Shown here: one piece after another, positions 24,100-31,749 of the stretch | How the letters are laid out: every line of letters starts with the position of its first letter | Numbering within the stretch: the stretch's first letter is position 1 | DNA from: Ectopseudomonas alcaliphila | GTDB taxonomy: Bacteria > Pseudomonadota > Gammaproteobacteria > Pseudomonadales > Pseudomonadaceae | DNA length: 64,000 nucleotides | Direction of reading: 5' to 3' | NCBI RefSeq assembly: GCF_900101755.1 | Contig: NZ_FNAE01000005.1 | Coordinates: 270,664 to 334,663, forward strand | Notes under the pieces: generated by a model | The model's database searches: none | What the model was told of the DNA's origin: nothing | The model's input: the letters and a program-made list of their open reading frames with translations, nothing else | Position numbers and translations under genes: made by a program

Positions 24100-24723
24100 T
24101 CAGAGTACCGCGTCACCCCGACGCCTGAACCAGCCGGTCAACGACAGTCGCTCGCGGGTGGCCGGCAGCACTTCGTGAGGCATATCGGATGACAGGAACA
24201 GCGCCAGCGTGCCCGCCTGGGGCAATACGTCATGCTCACGGCCATCGGCCAGATACAGGCGCAACGCCCCGCCCTGCTCGGCCTGCCAGTCCTCGTTCAG
24301 ATAGAACACCGCCGACACCGTGCGGCGGTCGTCATCGCGAAAGCGATCGAGATGACGCTGATAGAAGGCCCCCGGCGCATAGCAGGCGAAGTGGCATTCG
24401 TAGTCTTCGAGCCCCAGATAGAGCGCCTGATTGAGCGCCTGACGCAAACCGTCCATCAACTGCAGATACTGGTCACTGGCTTGGCTCTGGCCAGGCTCCA
24501 GCCATTGAATATGATCGCCGCGAATCCCTTCCTGTACCTGCTGCGCGCCACCGCGACCAACGCTGGCAGCATTGAGTTGGCCGTTCTGCGCACGCGTGCG
24601 GCACTCAGCAGCCAGTTCGCGGGTCAGAACTTCTGGGGCGAACAACGCCCGTTGCGACCAGCCCTGGCTGGCGAGGTCGTCGATAAGGCCGGAAAAGAGG
24701 TCTTGCAGGTTGGATTCGGTCAT
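24100..24723 (-). CDS. 2-oxoglutarate/Fe(II)-dependent oxygenase (SM-20/prolyl-4-hydroxylase type)
   Basis: 207 residues. Double-stranded beta-helix oxygenase: Fe ligands are the HLD of FYQRHLDRFRDD and the distal His in SSDMPHEVLPATRERLSLTGW, where the Arg (RLSLTGWF) is the 2-oxoglutarate carboxylate anchor. GDHIQWL and VSAVFYLNEDW are typical of the prolyl-4-hydroxylase-like P4Hc group. The target is unknown; related bacterial enzymes hydroxylate EF-Tu or ribosomal proteins. Start ATG 24723 (MTESNLQDLF); the open frame upstream lacks similarity. Confidence 0.85.
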   Translation of the reverse strand: MTESNLQDLFSGLIDDLASQGWSQRALFAPEVLTRELAAECRTRAQNGQLNAASVGRGGAQQVQEGIRGDHIQWLEPGQSQASDQYLQLMDGLRQALNQALYLGLEDYECHFACYAPGAFYQRHLDRFRDDDRRTVSAVFYLNEDWQAEQGGALRLYLADGREHDVLPQAGTLALFLSSDMPHEVLPATRERLSLTGWFRRRGDAVL

Positions 24724-24785
24724 GGCGGCGATTGTATCAGTGGCATGTCGTGACTCGACAAGCCTCCGCCAGCCACCGAAAATAA

Positions 24786-24809
24786 CCGGCCGCAGCACCC
24801 TGCGGCCGG
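24786..24809 (+). promoter_or_regulatory. Perfect 10-bp hairpin in the DUF2059 gene leader
   Basis: CCGGCCGCAG-CACC-CTGCGGCCGG, 28 bp before the ATG at 24837 and within the 113-bp divergent spacer with the 2OG oxygenase gene. No T-run follows. It could be a 5' leader stem or a protein-binding palindrome. Confidence 0.5.
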
Positions 24810-24836
24810 CCAGGAAAGTTTGCCAAGGAGTTCTCG

Positions 24837-25604
24837 ATGCGCGTTCTGTTTGCCCTGTTGCTGATTGGCCTGACCTTGCCGGCCCTGGCAGACGACCACC
24901 TGCGCCTGTATCAGGCTGCCGGCTGGCCGCAACAGCGCGAACATTTCAACCAGGCGCTCGACGCTGCTCAGCAGCGCTACCGCAGCACCCTGCCACCGGC
25001 GGTGTTTCAGGCGCTGGTGGATAACAGCAATCGCCGCTTCGCCGCTGCCGCCATCGACCAGCGCGCACAGCACAGCCTGGGCATGGAGCTGGCCGACCCG
25101 CAGCCGGCGCTGACCTTCTTCGAGTCAGCCCTGGGCCGCAAGATCGTCGCCGCCGAGACGCTGGCCACCCGCAGCGATCAGTTGGCCAAGTATGCCAATG
25201 GCCTGCCGCGCACCGACGCCGATGCCACCCGGCGCCTGCTGATTCGGCACCTGGCCCAGGCCCTGCCGGCCAAGGAAGCCGGCGCTGAAGTCAGCCTGGC
25301 GCTGGCCGGTGTAGCGGCTGACAGCCTCAGCCAGATGATTCCCGGCCTGCTCGGCGGTGGTCAGGCTCAAGGGCTGCTCAATGGCCAGCGTGAACGCCTG
25401 ATGACGCAGATCGAACAGGACCTCGACAACACCCTGCTGCACGTCTATCGCGAGTTGAGCGATCCGGAGCTGGAGCAGTTCGTCGAATTCGCCCAGTCGG
25501 AGGCGGGTAAAGCCTATTACCAGGCTGCCCTGCAGGCGCTGCGCGCAGGCCTTGCAGTAGGCATGAGCACCAACGAGCTTGCACCAACGCCGCAGGGCAT
25601 CTGA
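24837..25604 (+). CDS. DUF2059-like secreted protein
   Basis: 255 residues with a signal peptide (MRVLFALLLIGLTLPALA, cleavage before DDHL). The mature protein is helical; the C-terminal ELSDPELEQFVEFAQSEAGKAYYQAA matches the DUF2059 signature (LSxxEl..l..Fy.s..G..). An internal YRSTLPPAVFQAL block resembles the N-terminal half of the repeat. Function unknown, periplasmic by prediction. Convergent with the alpha/beta hydrolase: stops are 2 bp apart (25604 and 25607). Confidence 0.75.
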   Translation: MRVLFALLLIGLTLPALADDHLRLYQAAGWPQQREHFNQALDAAQQRYRSTLPPAVFQALVDNSNRRFAAAAIDQRAQHSLGMELADPQPALTFFESALGRKIVAAETLATRSDQLAKYANGLPRTDADATRRLLIRHLAQALPAKEAGAEVSLALAGVAADSLSQMIPGLLGGGQAQGLLNGQRERLMTQIEQDLDNTLLHVYRELSDPELEQFVEFAQSEAGKAYYQAALQALRAGLAVGMSTNELAPTPQGI

Positions 25605-25606
25605 CC

Positions 25607-26548
25607 CTACACCAAGCGCTCGCGCAGGAAATCGAAGTAACGCAGACGCAGCGCCTCGTTCTCATTGGCCAGATGGTGGCGTGCCTCCGGTAGCCGCAGA
25701 ATCTGCGGCTGATGGAACTTGTCCTGCAGCACCTCGAGGTTATAGCGCCAGTCCACCGTCATGTCCGCCTCGCCCTGAATGATCAGCGGGCTGTGTGCGC
25801 TGCGCCCGGCCGCCTCGATCCGCGGCACCCACTGGCTCAGCGCACCCACCCAGGAGGTCGGCAGGCTGCGCGGCTGCAGGGGGTCGAGGTTGTGCACGAA
25901 GTCGATGAAGGTCGCGTCGCTGGAGTTCTCGCTGAAGCGCCGCGGAATCTCGCGAACGAACGGGCTGAGCAGGCGATAACTGAGCTTCGACCAGCCCCAT
26001 GCGCGCGGCCGCACCAGCGGCGCCAGGAGAATGCTCTGCCCGAGCTCCGGACGCTGGCCGTCAGCAAGCAGATAATCCAGCGCAATCGCCCCGCCCGTGC
26101 TCTGCCCACAGAGATGCCAGGGCTGTGGCAGCCCGAGCTCGCTGGCCTGCTCGAACAACCCGCCCAACACCTGCTGATACTCGGCAAAATCACCGATGCT
26201 GGCGCGCGCGCCGCTGGACAACCCGTGCCCCGGCAGGTCACAGGCGAGCACGGCGAAATTCATGCTCAGCGCCCAGTCGACCACATGCCGGTACAGGCCC
26301 ATATGGTCGTAATAGCCATGCAGCAACAGCAGGGTGCCCTGCGGCTCGGCCGGTGCCCACAGCTGCACGGCAATTTGATAGCCGGCGGCATTGAAACTGC
26401 CGAGGCGGTTGTCCAGCCCGGCAAAGCGCCCAGACAGGTCGAAGCCGTAGAAGCTGCGATAAGCCTGCAGCGCCGGCAAATCCAGGTGCGCTGCGGCCAA
26501 GGGTCGCAGCAGGGGGCGCAATTGATCGGGCTGAAACGGCTCTGACAT
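25607..26548 (-). CDS. Alpha/beta hydrolase, lysophospholipase-like
   Basis: 313 residues, alpha/beta-hydrolase fold (Hydrolase_4/monoglyceride-lipase type). Nucleophile Ser in the elbow LCGQSTGGAIAL, oxyanion region LLLHGYYDHMGLY, acid Asp in IQGEADMTVDW, and His in EARHHLANE form the triad. No signal peptide, so cytosolic. Substrate is likely a lysophospholipid or monoacylglycerol (inference from family). ATG 26548 has GGAAAG upstream; an in-frame ATG at 26560 lacks one. Divergent from the DUF6436 gene. Confidence 0.87.
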   Translation of the reverse strand: MSEPFQPDQLRPLLRPLAAAHLDLPALQAYRSFYGFDLSGRFAGLDNRLGSFNAAGYQIAVQLWAPAEPQGTLLLLHGYYDHMGLYRHVVDWALSMNFAVLACDLPGHGLSSGARASIGDFAEYQQVLGGLFEQASELGLPQPWHLCGQSTGGAIALDYLLADGQRPELGQSILLAPLVRPRAWGWSKLSYRLLSPFVREIPRRFSENSSDATFIDFVHNLDPLQPRSLPTSWVGALSQWVPRIEAAGRSAHSPLIIQGEADMTVDWRYNLEVLQDKFHQPQILRLPEARHHLANENEALRLRYFDFLRERLV

Positions 26549-26673
26549 AGGACTTTCCATAGGTTGCAGGATGCTCGTGGGCGATCCCGACGACAACTCC
26601 TCGAATGCTGCGATATTCAGCTGCCTGACGCATCGTGGCAAGCTACACGCCCTTTTTACGCCCGGCCCGATCC

Positions 26674-27255
26674 ATGCCCCGCCCGTCCCGCAAGAACCTG
26701 CTCATCGCTCTGCTAGCCCTGGCCTGGCTGGCCGGCATGGCGCTGGCCTACCGCTGGTTCGAAACGCGTTACCTGCGCACCTTCGACGAACGCGCGGCGG
26801 TGTTCTCCGGCGCCGAACTGCAGCTGCCCGCAGAGCTGAGCGGTCCCGGCGAGATCCGCCTGGTGCACTTCTGGGACCCGGCCTGCCCGTGCAATGTCGG
26901 CAACCAGCAGCACCTGAGCGAGCTGATCGAACACTATGCGCCACAAGGCGTACAGTTCCATGTCGTACAAAAGCCCGGCAGCCAGGGCCGCCTACCCGCC
27001 GAACTGGCCGCGTTGCAGCCCATCGACGAACTGCCCGGCAGCGCCAATCTGCCGGCCAGCCCCGCCGTGGCGATCTGGGACAGACAGGGCCAGCTGGCCT
27101 ACTTCGGCCCCTACAGCGAAGGCCTGGTGTGCAACTCGAGCAACAGCTTCATCGAACCCATACTCGAAGCCCTGGCCGCTGGGCGCCGGGTCGACGCCAG
27201 CAACACCCTGGCGGTGGGCTGCTTCTGCGACTGGGCCGCGCCGACCAGCAACTGA
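26674..27255 (+). CDS. DUF6436 membrane-anchored thioredoxin-fold protein
   Basis: 193 residues. An N-terminal signal/anchor helix (about 8-25, LLIALLALAWLAGMALAYRW) then a periplasmic domain whose IRLVHFWDPACPCNVGNQQH resembles the thioredoxin-fold redox motif but with CPCN in place of CxxC. GLVCNSSNSFIEP and the terminal VGCFCDW add further cysteines. I recognise it as the DUF6436 type; the redox function is inferred, not known. Start ATG 26674 (MPRPSRKNLL) puts basic residues before the helix; ATG 26635 is also in frame. Confidence 0.75.
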   Translation: MPRPSRKNLLIALLALAWLAGMALAYRWFETRYLRTFDERAAVFSGAELQLPAELSGPGEIRLVHFWDPACPCNVGNQQHLSELIEHYAPQGVQFHVVQKPGSQGRLPAELAALQPIDELPGSANLPASPAVAIWDRQGQLAYFGPYSEGLVCNSSNSFIEPILEALAAGRRVDASNTLAVGCFCDWAAPTSN

Positions 27256-27269
27256 CGAGGCCCGAGCAA

Positions 27270-27434
27270 CGTAGGGTGGGTTAGCCGCCTGTCGCGCTTA
27301 CCGGTCGATTAGCCCTGTTTGACGCGGCGTAACCCACCATCGGCGCAATACGAGCTACCGCCTGGTGGGTTACGCGACGCACCACCTTCTCGGCGTTTGT
27401 CGATCCATTTCCGGCGTCGCTAACCCACCCTACG
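27270..27434. repeat. Nested inverted repeat, GTAGGGTGGGTTA class
   Basis: Outer arms CGTAGGGTGGGTTAG (27270) and CTAACCCACCCTACG (ends 27434) are perfect complements; inner arms GCGTAACCCACCA and TGGTGGGTTACGC pair as well. So two REP palindromes are nested or paired over 165 bp in the convergent gap between DUF6436 and the AraC-type gene. No coding content. Confidence 0.8.
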
Positions 27435-27442
27435 AACGCTCT

Positions 27443-28474
27443 TCACTCGCCAGTTGCTCCGTGGCGCGATACCGGACCGCGCGGCGTGCCGCCCTGCCAG
27501 CGACGAAACGCGCGGTAGAACGGCGACAGCTCGGCGAAACCGCAGGCCCGCGCCACGTCGCGCACACCCAGCCCCTGATCGAGCAGGCGCAACGCGCGCA
27601 AACGGCGCACTTCATCGTGAAGCGCACGAAAGCTGCTGCCCTGCTCACTCAGCGCCCGCTGCAAGGCACTGCGGTTGCTGCCCAGGGCCTGGGCACAGGC
27701 TTCCAGGCTGCAGGTCGCACTGCCCAGGTTGACCTCCAACCAGTAGCGCACCCGCACCAACAGCTGGTTCTCAACCAACCCTGCCAATTGCTTCTCGGCT
27801 TCCTCGCTGAGTACCTCGAACAGTCGCGGGCTGACGCTGCGTGAAGGTCGGGAAAGCAGCGCACGCGGCAGGATCAGCACGTCATGCGCCTGCGAGAAAC
27901 GCGGCTCGACGCCGAGCAGGCGGCGATGCTCGGTAAGCTTGCGCGGTGCACGATGGCGAAACTCGACGCCGAGTAACGGCAGCTCGCCGCCAGCGGCCGA
28001 CGCCAGCATCTTGCTCAGCAACACGGCCAGGCACTCCATCTGCTGACGCAACGAGCCGACCTCGCGGTAGTTAAGATCGATCACCAGACGCGCCTGCTCC
28101 CCCTGCTCCTGCAGTCGCGCGGCAAAACCGCCGGACAGGATGTGCTGGAAGCGCACGAAGGCTTGCAAGCCCTGACGCAGATCGCGCGCCGCCAGCAGCA
28201 GGTAACTGACCACATCCATCGGCCGTGGCTGCATGACCTCGCCCAGGTGAAGGCCGATATCGGCGTCACCGCTGATGCCCTCCAGCGCCTGCCAGAAGCG
28301 CGGTGCGTTGTCGTGCTCCTCGCGCGCCTCCAGCAGCGGCGCCGCCAGCGCCACACCGGCGTAGGCACGGCGGTAGGTGTCGGTCGGGTCGAGCCCCAGC
28401 GCCGCCAGGGCCTCGTAAAGCAGCCGGCGCAGGGTCGAGGAATGAGTGAGGGCGACGAAGGCGTTATCAGCCAT
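27443..28474 (-). CDS. AraC-family transcriptional regulator
   Basis: 343 residues. N-terminal ligand-binding domain of the Arabinose_bd type (OruR/ArgR-like, with DADIGLHLGEVMQPR and RHRAPRKLTEHRRLLGVEPRFSQ) and a C-terminal double-HTH AraC DNA-binding domain (about 240-330; SLEACAQALGSNRSALQRAL and VRDVARACGFAELSPFYRAFRRW). Divergent from the acylase gene; a 13-bp perfect inverted repeat lies between the two starts, the probable operator. The inducer is unknown. ATG 28474 (MADNAFVALTHSS) is preferred over 28513, which would read into the repeat. Confidence 0.9.
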   Translation of the reverse strand: MADNAFVALTHSSTLRRLLYEALAALGLDPTDTYRRAYAGVALAAPLLEAREEHDNAPRFWQALEGISGDADIGLHLGEVMQPRPMDVVSYLLLAARDLRQGLQAFVRFQHILSGGFAARLQEQGEQARLVIDLNYREVGSLRQQMECLAVLLSKMLASAAGGELPLLGVEFRHRAPRKLTEHRRLLGVEPRFSQAHDVLILPRALLSRPSRSVSPRLFEVLSEEAEKQLAGLVENQLLVRVRYWLEVNLGSATCSLEACAQALGSNRSALQRALSEQGSSFRALHDEVRRLRALRLLDQGLGVRDVARACGFAELSPFYRAFRRWQGGTPRGPVSRHGATGE

Positions 28475-28488
28475 GGTGGTTCCGGTCA

Positions 28489-28533
28489 GGCATTGACCAT
28501 AGACTTTCAGCATTGAGGCATATGGTCAATGCC
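28489..28533. promoter_or_regulatory. 13-bp perfect inverted repeat, candidate operator
   Basis: GGCATTGACCATA (28489-28501) and TATGGTCAATGCC (28521-28533) are exact reverse complements, 19 bp apart (centre spacing 32 bp, three helical turns). A third partial copy GCATTGAGGCAT lies between them. It occupies the 120-bp spacer between the AraC-type regulator and the acylase and overlaps the probable regulator leader. Confidence 0.7.
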
Positions 28534-28594
28534 GACACCCAAGCGCCTGAGCAAAATGCACGCACGCTTGCCCCACAACAATAAGGATCGCTGG

Positions 28595-30973
28595 ATGAAA
28601 CGTTCCCTGACCGCCCTTGCCCTGGTGGTTGCAGCCGCCGCTGGCGGCCTGACCTGGTACCTGCTCGACAAGCAACCGCAACGCGACGGCGAGTTGGTGC
28701 TCGCGGCCCTGCAGGCGCCGGTCACGGTCGACTACGACGAACGCGGCGTGCCGCACATTCGCGCCGAGAATGAAGCGGACATGTATCGCGCCCTGGGGTT
28801 CGTGCATGCCCAGGATCGTCTGTTCCAGATGGAGCTGCTGCGGCGCCTGGCGCGCGGCGAACTGGCCGAGGTGCTCGGCGAGAAACTGGTACCCACCGAC
28901 CGCCTGTTCCGCACCCTGGAAATCGCTCGCCATGCCGACGCATACGCCGCCCGCCTGGACGCAGGCAGCCCATCCACCCAGGCGCTGCAGCACTATCTCG
29001 AAGGGGTCAACCAGTACCAGGCCAGCCGCCCACGCCCGTTGGAGTTCGACCTGCTGGGCATCGAGCCACGCCCTTTCAGCATGGCCGATACGCTCAGCGT
29101 CGCCGGCTACATGGCCTACAGCTTCGCCGCCGCACTGCGCACCGAACCGGTGATGACCCACATCCGCGACGAACTGGGCGCCGACTACCTCGAGCTGTTC
29201 GACCTCGACTGGCATCCGCAGGGCGTGCTCGGCACCTCCCTCGCCGCCAGCGACTGGCAGGATCTTTCCGCCCTCGCCCAGCTCAGCAACAGCGCCCTGG
29301 AGGGCACTGGCCTGCCGCAGTTCGAGGGCAGCAACGCCTGGGCTGTTTCCGGCAGCCGCACCGCCAGCGGCAAGCCGCTGCTGGCGGGCGACCCGCATAT
29401 CCGCTTCTCGCTGCCGGCCGTATGGTACGAGGCGCACCTGCAGGCGCCCGGCTACGAGATGTACGGCTATCACCACGCGCTGATTCCCAGCGCCATGCTC
29501 GGCCACAATCGCGACTTCGCCTGGAGCCTGACCATGTTCCAGAACGACGACCTCGACCTGATCGCCGAGCGGGTCAACCCGGACAACGCCAACCAGGTCT
29601 GGTACCAGGGCAACTGGGTCGACCTCGAACAGCGCACCGAAACCATCCGGGTCAAAGACGCCGAGCCGGTGCAGATCACCCTGCGCCGCTCGCCGCACGG
29701 GCCAATCATCAACGATGCCCTCGGCCAGACCAACGGCAGCACGCCGATCGCCATGTGGTGGGCCTTCCTCGAAACCGACAACCCGATGCTCGACGCTTTC
29801 TACAAGCTCAACCGTGCCGACGCCCTGGACAAGGCCCGCGCCGCCGTCGAGAAAATCGAAGCCCCCGGCCTCAACGTGGTCTGGGCCAGTGCCAGCGGCG
29901 ATATTGGCTGGTGGGCCGCGGCCAAGCTGCCGCTGCGCCCGGAGGGCGTCAACCCGACCTTCATTCTCGATGGCGCCAGCGGTGAAGCGGACAAGCTCGG
30001 CTATCACCCCTTCAGCGCCAACCCGCAGGAAGAGAACCCCGAACGCGGCTATATCCTCTCGGCCAACTACCAGCCCGTGCCGGCCAGCGGCATTCAGATT
30101 CCTGGTTACTACAACTTGCCTGATCGCGGTCAGCGCCTGAACCAGCGCCTGAGCGACGCCTCGGTGAAGTGGGATATCCACAACAGCCAGGCGCTGCAAC
30201 TCGATCCCGGCACCGGCTACGGTCCGCGCCTGCTGGCACCGATCCTCGACGAACTGCGCGGCGCAGCAGCGAACGATCAGGAGCGCGCGCTGGTGGAACA
30301 ACTGGCCCAGTGGAGCGGCGACCACGCACTCGATTCCGTGGCGGCGACCCTGTTCAACCAGCTGACCTATCAGCTTGCCCACGAAGCCATGGCCGACGAG
30401 CTGGGCGAGGTGTTCTTCGACAGCCTGCTGCAGACCCGCGTACTCGACACCGCTCTGCCACGCCTGACCGCCAACGCCGACTCGCCCTGGTGGAATCGCC
30501 AGGGCAGCGAGCAGCGCGAAAGCCGCGCGCAGATCGTCGCGGAGGCCTGGCACGCCAGCCTGACGCATCTACGCAGCGTGCTCGGCGATGATGTCGAGGC
30601 CTGGAACTGGGGCCGCGGTCATACCCTCACCCATGAGCACCCACTTGGTCAGCAGCAGCCGCTTGCCTGGCTGCTGAATGCCGGCCCGTTTGCCGCACCA
30701 GGCGGCCATGAAACGCCGAACAATCTCTCGCACAAGGTTGGCCCGGCGCCCTGGCCGGTGGTCTACGGCCCCTCGACCCGGCGCCTGGTCGACCTGGCGG
30801 ATGCCGACAAGGCCCTGGGCGGCATTCCCGTCGGCCAGAGCGGCGTGCCGTTCGACGCGCATTACGCCGATCAGGCGGCCGCGCACGTAGCCGGCGAGTA
30901 TCAGCCGCAGCACCTGAGCGAGACCGACGTCAAAGCCAACAGCCAGGGCACGCTGAGGCTGCTGCCGCACTGA
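28595..30973 (+). CDS. Penicillin-acylase-family amidase, AHL-acylase HacB-like
   Basis: 792 residues. N-terminal signal/anchor (about 4-23), alpha chain, linker, and the self-processing site ...FEGSNAWAVSG, making Ser246 the predicted N-terminal nucleophile of the beta chain (Ntn hydrolase). RGVPHIRAENEADMYRALGF with FVHAQDRLFQMELLRRLARG is the family start. Position next to an AraC-type gene recalls P. aeruginosa PA0305 (HacB), a periplasmic acylase cleaving long-chain N-acyl-homoserine lactones; quorum quenching here is inferred. AAGGA sits about 8 nt before ATG 28595. Confidence 0.88.
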   Translation: MKRSLTALALVVAAAAGGLTWYLLDKQPQRDGELVLAALQAPVTVDYDERGVPHIRAENEADMYRALGFVHAQDRLFQMELLRRLARGELAEVLGEKLVPTDRLFRTLEIARHADAYAARLDAGSPSTQALQHYLEGVNQYQASRPRPLEFDLLGIEPRPFSMADTLSVAGYMAYSFAAALRTEPVMTHIRDELGADYLELFDLDWHPQGVLGTSLAASDWQDLSALAQLSNSALEGTGLPQFEGSNAWAVSGSRTASGKPLLAGDPHIRFSLPAVWYEAHLQAPGYEMYGYHHALIPSAMLGHNRDFAWSLTMFQNDDLDLIAERVNPDNANQVWYQGNWVDLEQRTETIRVKDAEPVQITLRRSPHGPIINDALGQTNGSTPIAMWWAFLETDNPMLDAFYKLNRADALDKARAAVEKIEAPGLNVVWASASGDIGWWAAAKLPLRPEGVNPTFILDGASGEADKLGYHPFSANPQEENPERGYILSANYQPVPASGIQIPGYYNLPDRGQRLNQRLSDASVKWDIHNSQALQLDPGTGYGPRLLAPILDELRGAAANDQERALVEQLAQWSGDHALDSVAATLFNQLTYQLAHEAMADELGEVFFDSLLQTRVLDTALPRLTANADSPWWNRQGSEQRESRAQIVAEAWHASLTHLRSVLGDDVEAWNWGRGHTLTHEHPLGQQQPLAWLLNAGPFAAPGGHETPNNLSHKVGPAPWPVVYGPSTRRLVDLADADKALGGIPVGQSGVPFDAHYADQAAAHVAGEYQPQHLSETDVKANSQGTLRLLPH

Positions 30974-31120
30974 ACCCCCGTCCACCCCCAAGAACAGCGT
31001 GGTGCGCCATCGGTGCATCGCGCTGCACGCTGGTGCACCGCTGCGCAGCAAATGGCGCCGCCGCCCTCGCCCGAGGGCCTCAAACCCAGCGAAATAGCGC
31101 CTTCCCGCTCCGGTAATAAA

Positions 31121-31138
31121 ATTGGCACACGCCCTGCA
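31121..31138 (+). promoter_or_regulatory. Sigma-54 promoter of nrsZ
   Basis: TTGGCACACGCCCTGCA: GG at 31124-31125 and GC at 31136-31137 with exactly 10 bp between, the -24/-12 signature; transcription should begin near 31149. Upstream, 30998-31045 is dense in GGTGCA/TGCACC half-sites (three GGTGC, two TGCAC) as expected for NtrC binding, though the spacing is shorter than the classical 17-bp NtrC site. No gene lies between the acylase stop (30973) and this promoter. Confidence 0.85.
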
Positions 31139-31148
31139 TATGCTAAGG

Positions 31149-31312
31149 CAATCCCAGTTTCGGGGACCTTGGTACAGGCAGGCCGGGGAATCCCCTTCTT
31201 TATTCGACGCAACAGCGCGTCACATAGCGCGCCGCAGCTTGGCCACAAGCACGGCGCCACCCGTTTCGGGGACCTTGGTACAGGCAGGCCGGGGAATCCC
31301 CTTCTTTATTTG
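31149..31312 (+). ncRNA. nrsZ: NrsZ nitrogen-regulated small RNA
   Basis: About 164 nt predicted from the sigma-54 start to the T-rich end after the second repeat. It is built of two identical 48-nt modules (31157-31204, 31263-31310), each folding around GGGGACC...GGGGAATCCCC and ending CCCCTTCTTTATT, which looks like a terminator/processing stem. Location just upstream of the PA5126-trmL-secB cluster, a sigma-54 promoter and duplicated stem-loops fit P. aeruginosa NrsZ (P11), an NtrC/RpoN-controlled RNA reported to be processed and to affect rhamnolipid production and swarming. Its 3' end overlaps, antisense, the 3' end of the next gene. Confidence 0.8.
31157..31310 (+). repeat. Perfect 48-bp direct repeat (two copies) within nrsZ
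   Basis: Copies 31157-31204 and 31263-31310 are identical, from GTTTCGGGGACCTTGG to CCCCTTCTTTATT, with 58 bp of unrelated sequence between. Identity over 48 bp without decay indicates recent duplication, gene conversion, or strong constraint on both modules. Confidence 0.93.
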
Positions 31313-31749
31313 GGACGCAGTGCCAGTCGCGCACGCCAACGCCCATCCTCTTGCGCACCGCGCCACTCCCCGTCAAGCGGGCGGGGTGATACCAGCACCA
31401 GCAGCAGATCCCGCCCGTCACGCTCCACCCGCCAGTTCACCAGACCCAGCGGCAGTTTCAACTGACCGTCACGCACCCGCCCGTAGGCATCCTCGTAGCG
31501 GTACACCAGTGCGCCGTCGACATGCTCGGCCTGCGCCTGCGGCTCACGATTGAACCAGAGCTGCAGCCCCTGCTCCCAGGCCTCGGCATCCTCGATGCGC
31601 AGAGGTGGCGGGTCGAACACACGACCGATCATCATGCCGACGAGAAAGGCGATCAGCATCACCGCCGCCATAAAACGCCAGCGCAAACGCGGCCGCGGGT
31701 CCTCTGGCGGCGTAGAATGGCGCTCGTCCCAGTGCTCGGAGTGCTGCAT
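31306..31749 (-). CDS. Small membrane-anchored protein of unknown function (PA5126-like)
   Basis: 147 residues: a short N-terminal charged region, one transmembrane helix (about 26-45, FMAAVMLIAFLVGMMIGRVF) and a ~95-residue periplasmic domain (EDAEAWEQGLQLWFNREPQ...ALVYRYEDAYGRVRDGQLKLPLG...). I do not recognise a named domain; position equals the hypothetical gene between nrsZ and trmL in P. aeruginosa. Start ATG 31749 overlaps the trmL start on the other strand (CATG shared); ATG 31761 is an alternative. Its last codons are antisense to the nrsZ 3' end. Confidence 0.7.
   Translation of the reverse strand: MQHSEHWDERHSTPPEDPRPRLRWRFMAAVMLIAFLVGMMIGRVFDPPPLRIEDAEAWEQGLQLWFNREPQAQAEHVDGALVYRYEDAYGRVRDGQLKLPLGLVNWRVERDGRDLLLVLVSPRPLDGEWRGAQEDGRWRARLALRPK

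Noticed and set aside
30998..31045. Classical NtrC binding sites upstream of nrsZ
   Set aside because: GGTGCA and TGCACC half-sites are abundant but none forms the standard 17-bp dyad; kept only as supporting context for the sigma-54 promoter.
30901..31260. Minus-strand open frame with a KKGIPRPACTKVPETG peptide, repeated in a neighbouring frame
   Set aside because: The repeated peptide is just the translation of the 48-bp nrsZ modules. It lies antisense to the RNA, with no ribosome site.
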